Assembly: GCF_963259705.1 (NCBI RefSeq)
Contig: NC_081844.1
Location: forward strand, 43,899,341 to 43,963,340
Reading direction: 5' to 3'
Source: Myotis daubentonii
Lineage: Eukaryota; Chordata; Mammalia; Chiroptera; Vespertilionidae
DNA: 64,000 nt
Position numbers and translations under genes: made by a program. The notes under the pieces were generated by a model. It saw only the letters and a list, made by a program, of their open reading frames with translations. It was not told where the DNA came from and did not search any database. Below are positions 63,431-64,000 of this stretch, piece by piece. Positions within the stretch are counted from its first letter, which is position 1. Each line of letters opens with the position of its first letter.

Positions 63431-64000
63431 CTTTACCATTTTTAACATCCGAGTCTTTCAGGAACTCAAACCACTCCCTTCATTTTAAAAATTGCTAGAT
63501 TCTATGTGTGTCTGTATCATTTTTTACATAATTGGTTACTATTATATATCTGGTCTTATATTAAGAAAGAGTGTATTTAGGACAGAATTGATTACCCAGC
63601 AATAAAGTCTTTGGAAAAAGTTATTTTCATACTTTCTATACATTTTATTTGAATATTTAACTTTATTAAACTTTAAAGAAACAGATTTTAAAATCCTTTT
63701 AAAGTACCATATATTGTTAGGAAATATATATATCGTCATATGTCTCACACATTACTCCAAATATAAAAATAAATATATACTATGTCACTTTATTGCTACT
63801 TATCTTTTAGTGAACAACACAGTGTTCATTTAGTCTATAAAAAGCTTAAAATATTTTGAAGACAAATTAGGAATAAATAATTCTTGGTTGAAAGAACAAA
63901 AATGATGATAATAAGTATCCACTGATAAGCAGTCATAACTATGACTGCTTTCCCCCAAATAAACCTGATGTTAAAATATGAATAAAATTCATTAAGAAGG
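63431..64000. other. upstream intergenic flank
   Basis: AT-rich sequence upstream of ANXA10 with no gene, repeat or RNA I can identify. Confidence 0.6.

Noticed and set aside
1..64000. CRISPR array, bacterial operon, integron or other prokaryotic system
   Set aside because: No spaced direct repeats, no dense coding, spliced vertebrate gene with SINEs and LINEs throughout.

Overview
This is vertebrate nuclear DNA, almost certainly from a vesper bat (Vespertilionidae). The diagnosis rests on the repeats. There are about 13 Ves-type tRNA-derived SINEs, seven HeliBat-like Helitrons with 5' TC and (usually) 3' CTAG ends, a SPIN-like hAT element with its 8-bp target duplication, other TIR elements, and two betaretrovirus-like solo LTRs. 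One ordinary protein gene is present. It is not a bacterial or plasmid region, and I see no CRISPR, operon or defence system.

The gene is ANXA10 (annexin A10), on the minus strand across the whole window. Exon 1, with the start codon, is at 63011-63028. Exons 2-10 follow at 41098-41179, 35041-35135, 14590-14703, 12667-12757, 11358-11437, 4254-4307, 4055-4148, 3301-3396 and 758-816. All ten have AG/GT boundaries, join in frame and give 783 coding nt (261 codons). The last ~63 residues (two exons in human, from memory) lie beyond the left edge. Promoter and upstream sequence occupies 63029-64000.

The introns hold layers of mobile DNA. Intron 1 (41180-63010) has an L1 cut by an ERV solo LTR, another L1 cut by a Helitron, Helitrons, SINEs and a 200-N assembly gap. 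Intron 2 carries an ERV LTR and a SINE with a GA microsatellite, plus an L1 cut by a Helitron. Intron 3 (14704-35040) has three head-to-tail Helitrons inside an old LINE, a decayed ERV region with RNase H-like and envelope TM-like remnants, a MaLR LTR, L2 pieces, a TIR MITE beside a young SINE, and a less AT-rich patch with a TCTCGCGAGA palindrome. Intron 4 has the SPIN-like and mariner-like elements. Intron 6 has an intact 805-bp ERV solo LTR with a GA-rich minisatellite.

The small open reading frames scattered through the window are almost all chance or lie in repeats. The best leads are the CTCF-like inverted motif pairs in two tandem Helitrons, a Helitron with CCAAT and YY1-like promoter motifs, the envelope TM remnant, the two datable solo LTRs and the TCTCGCGAGA site.
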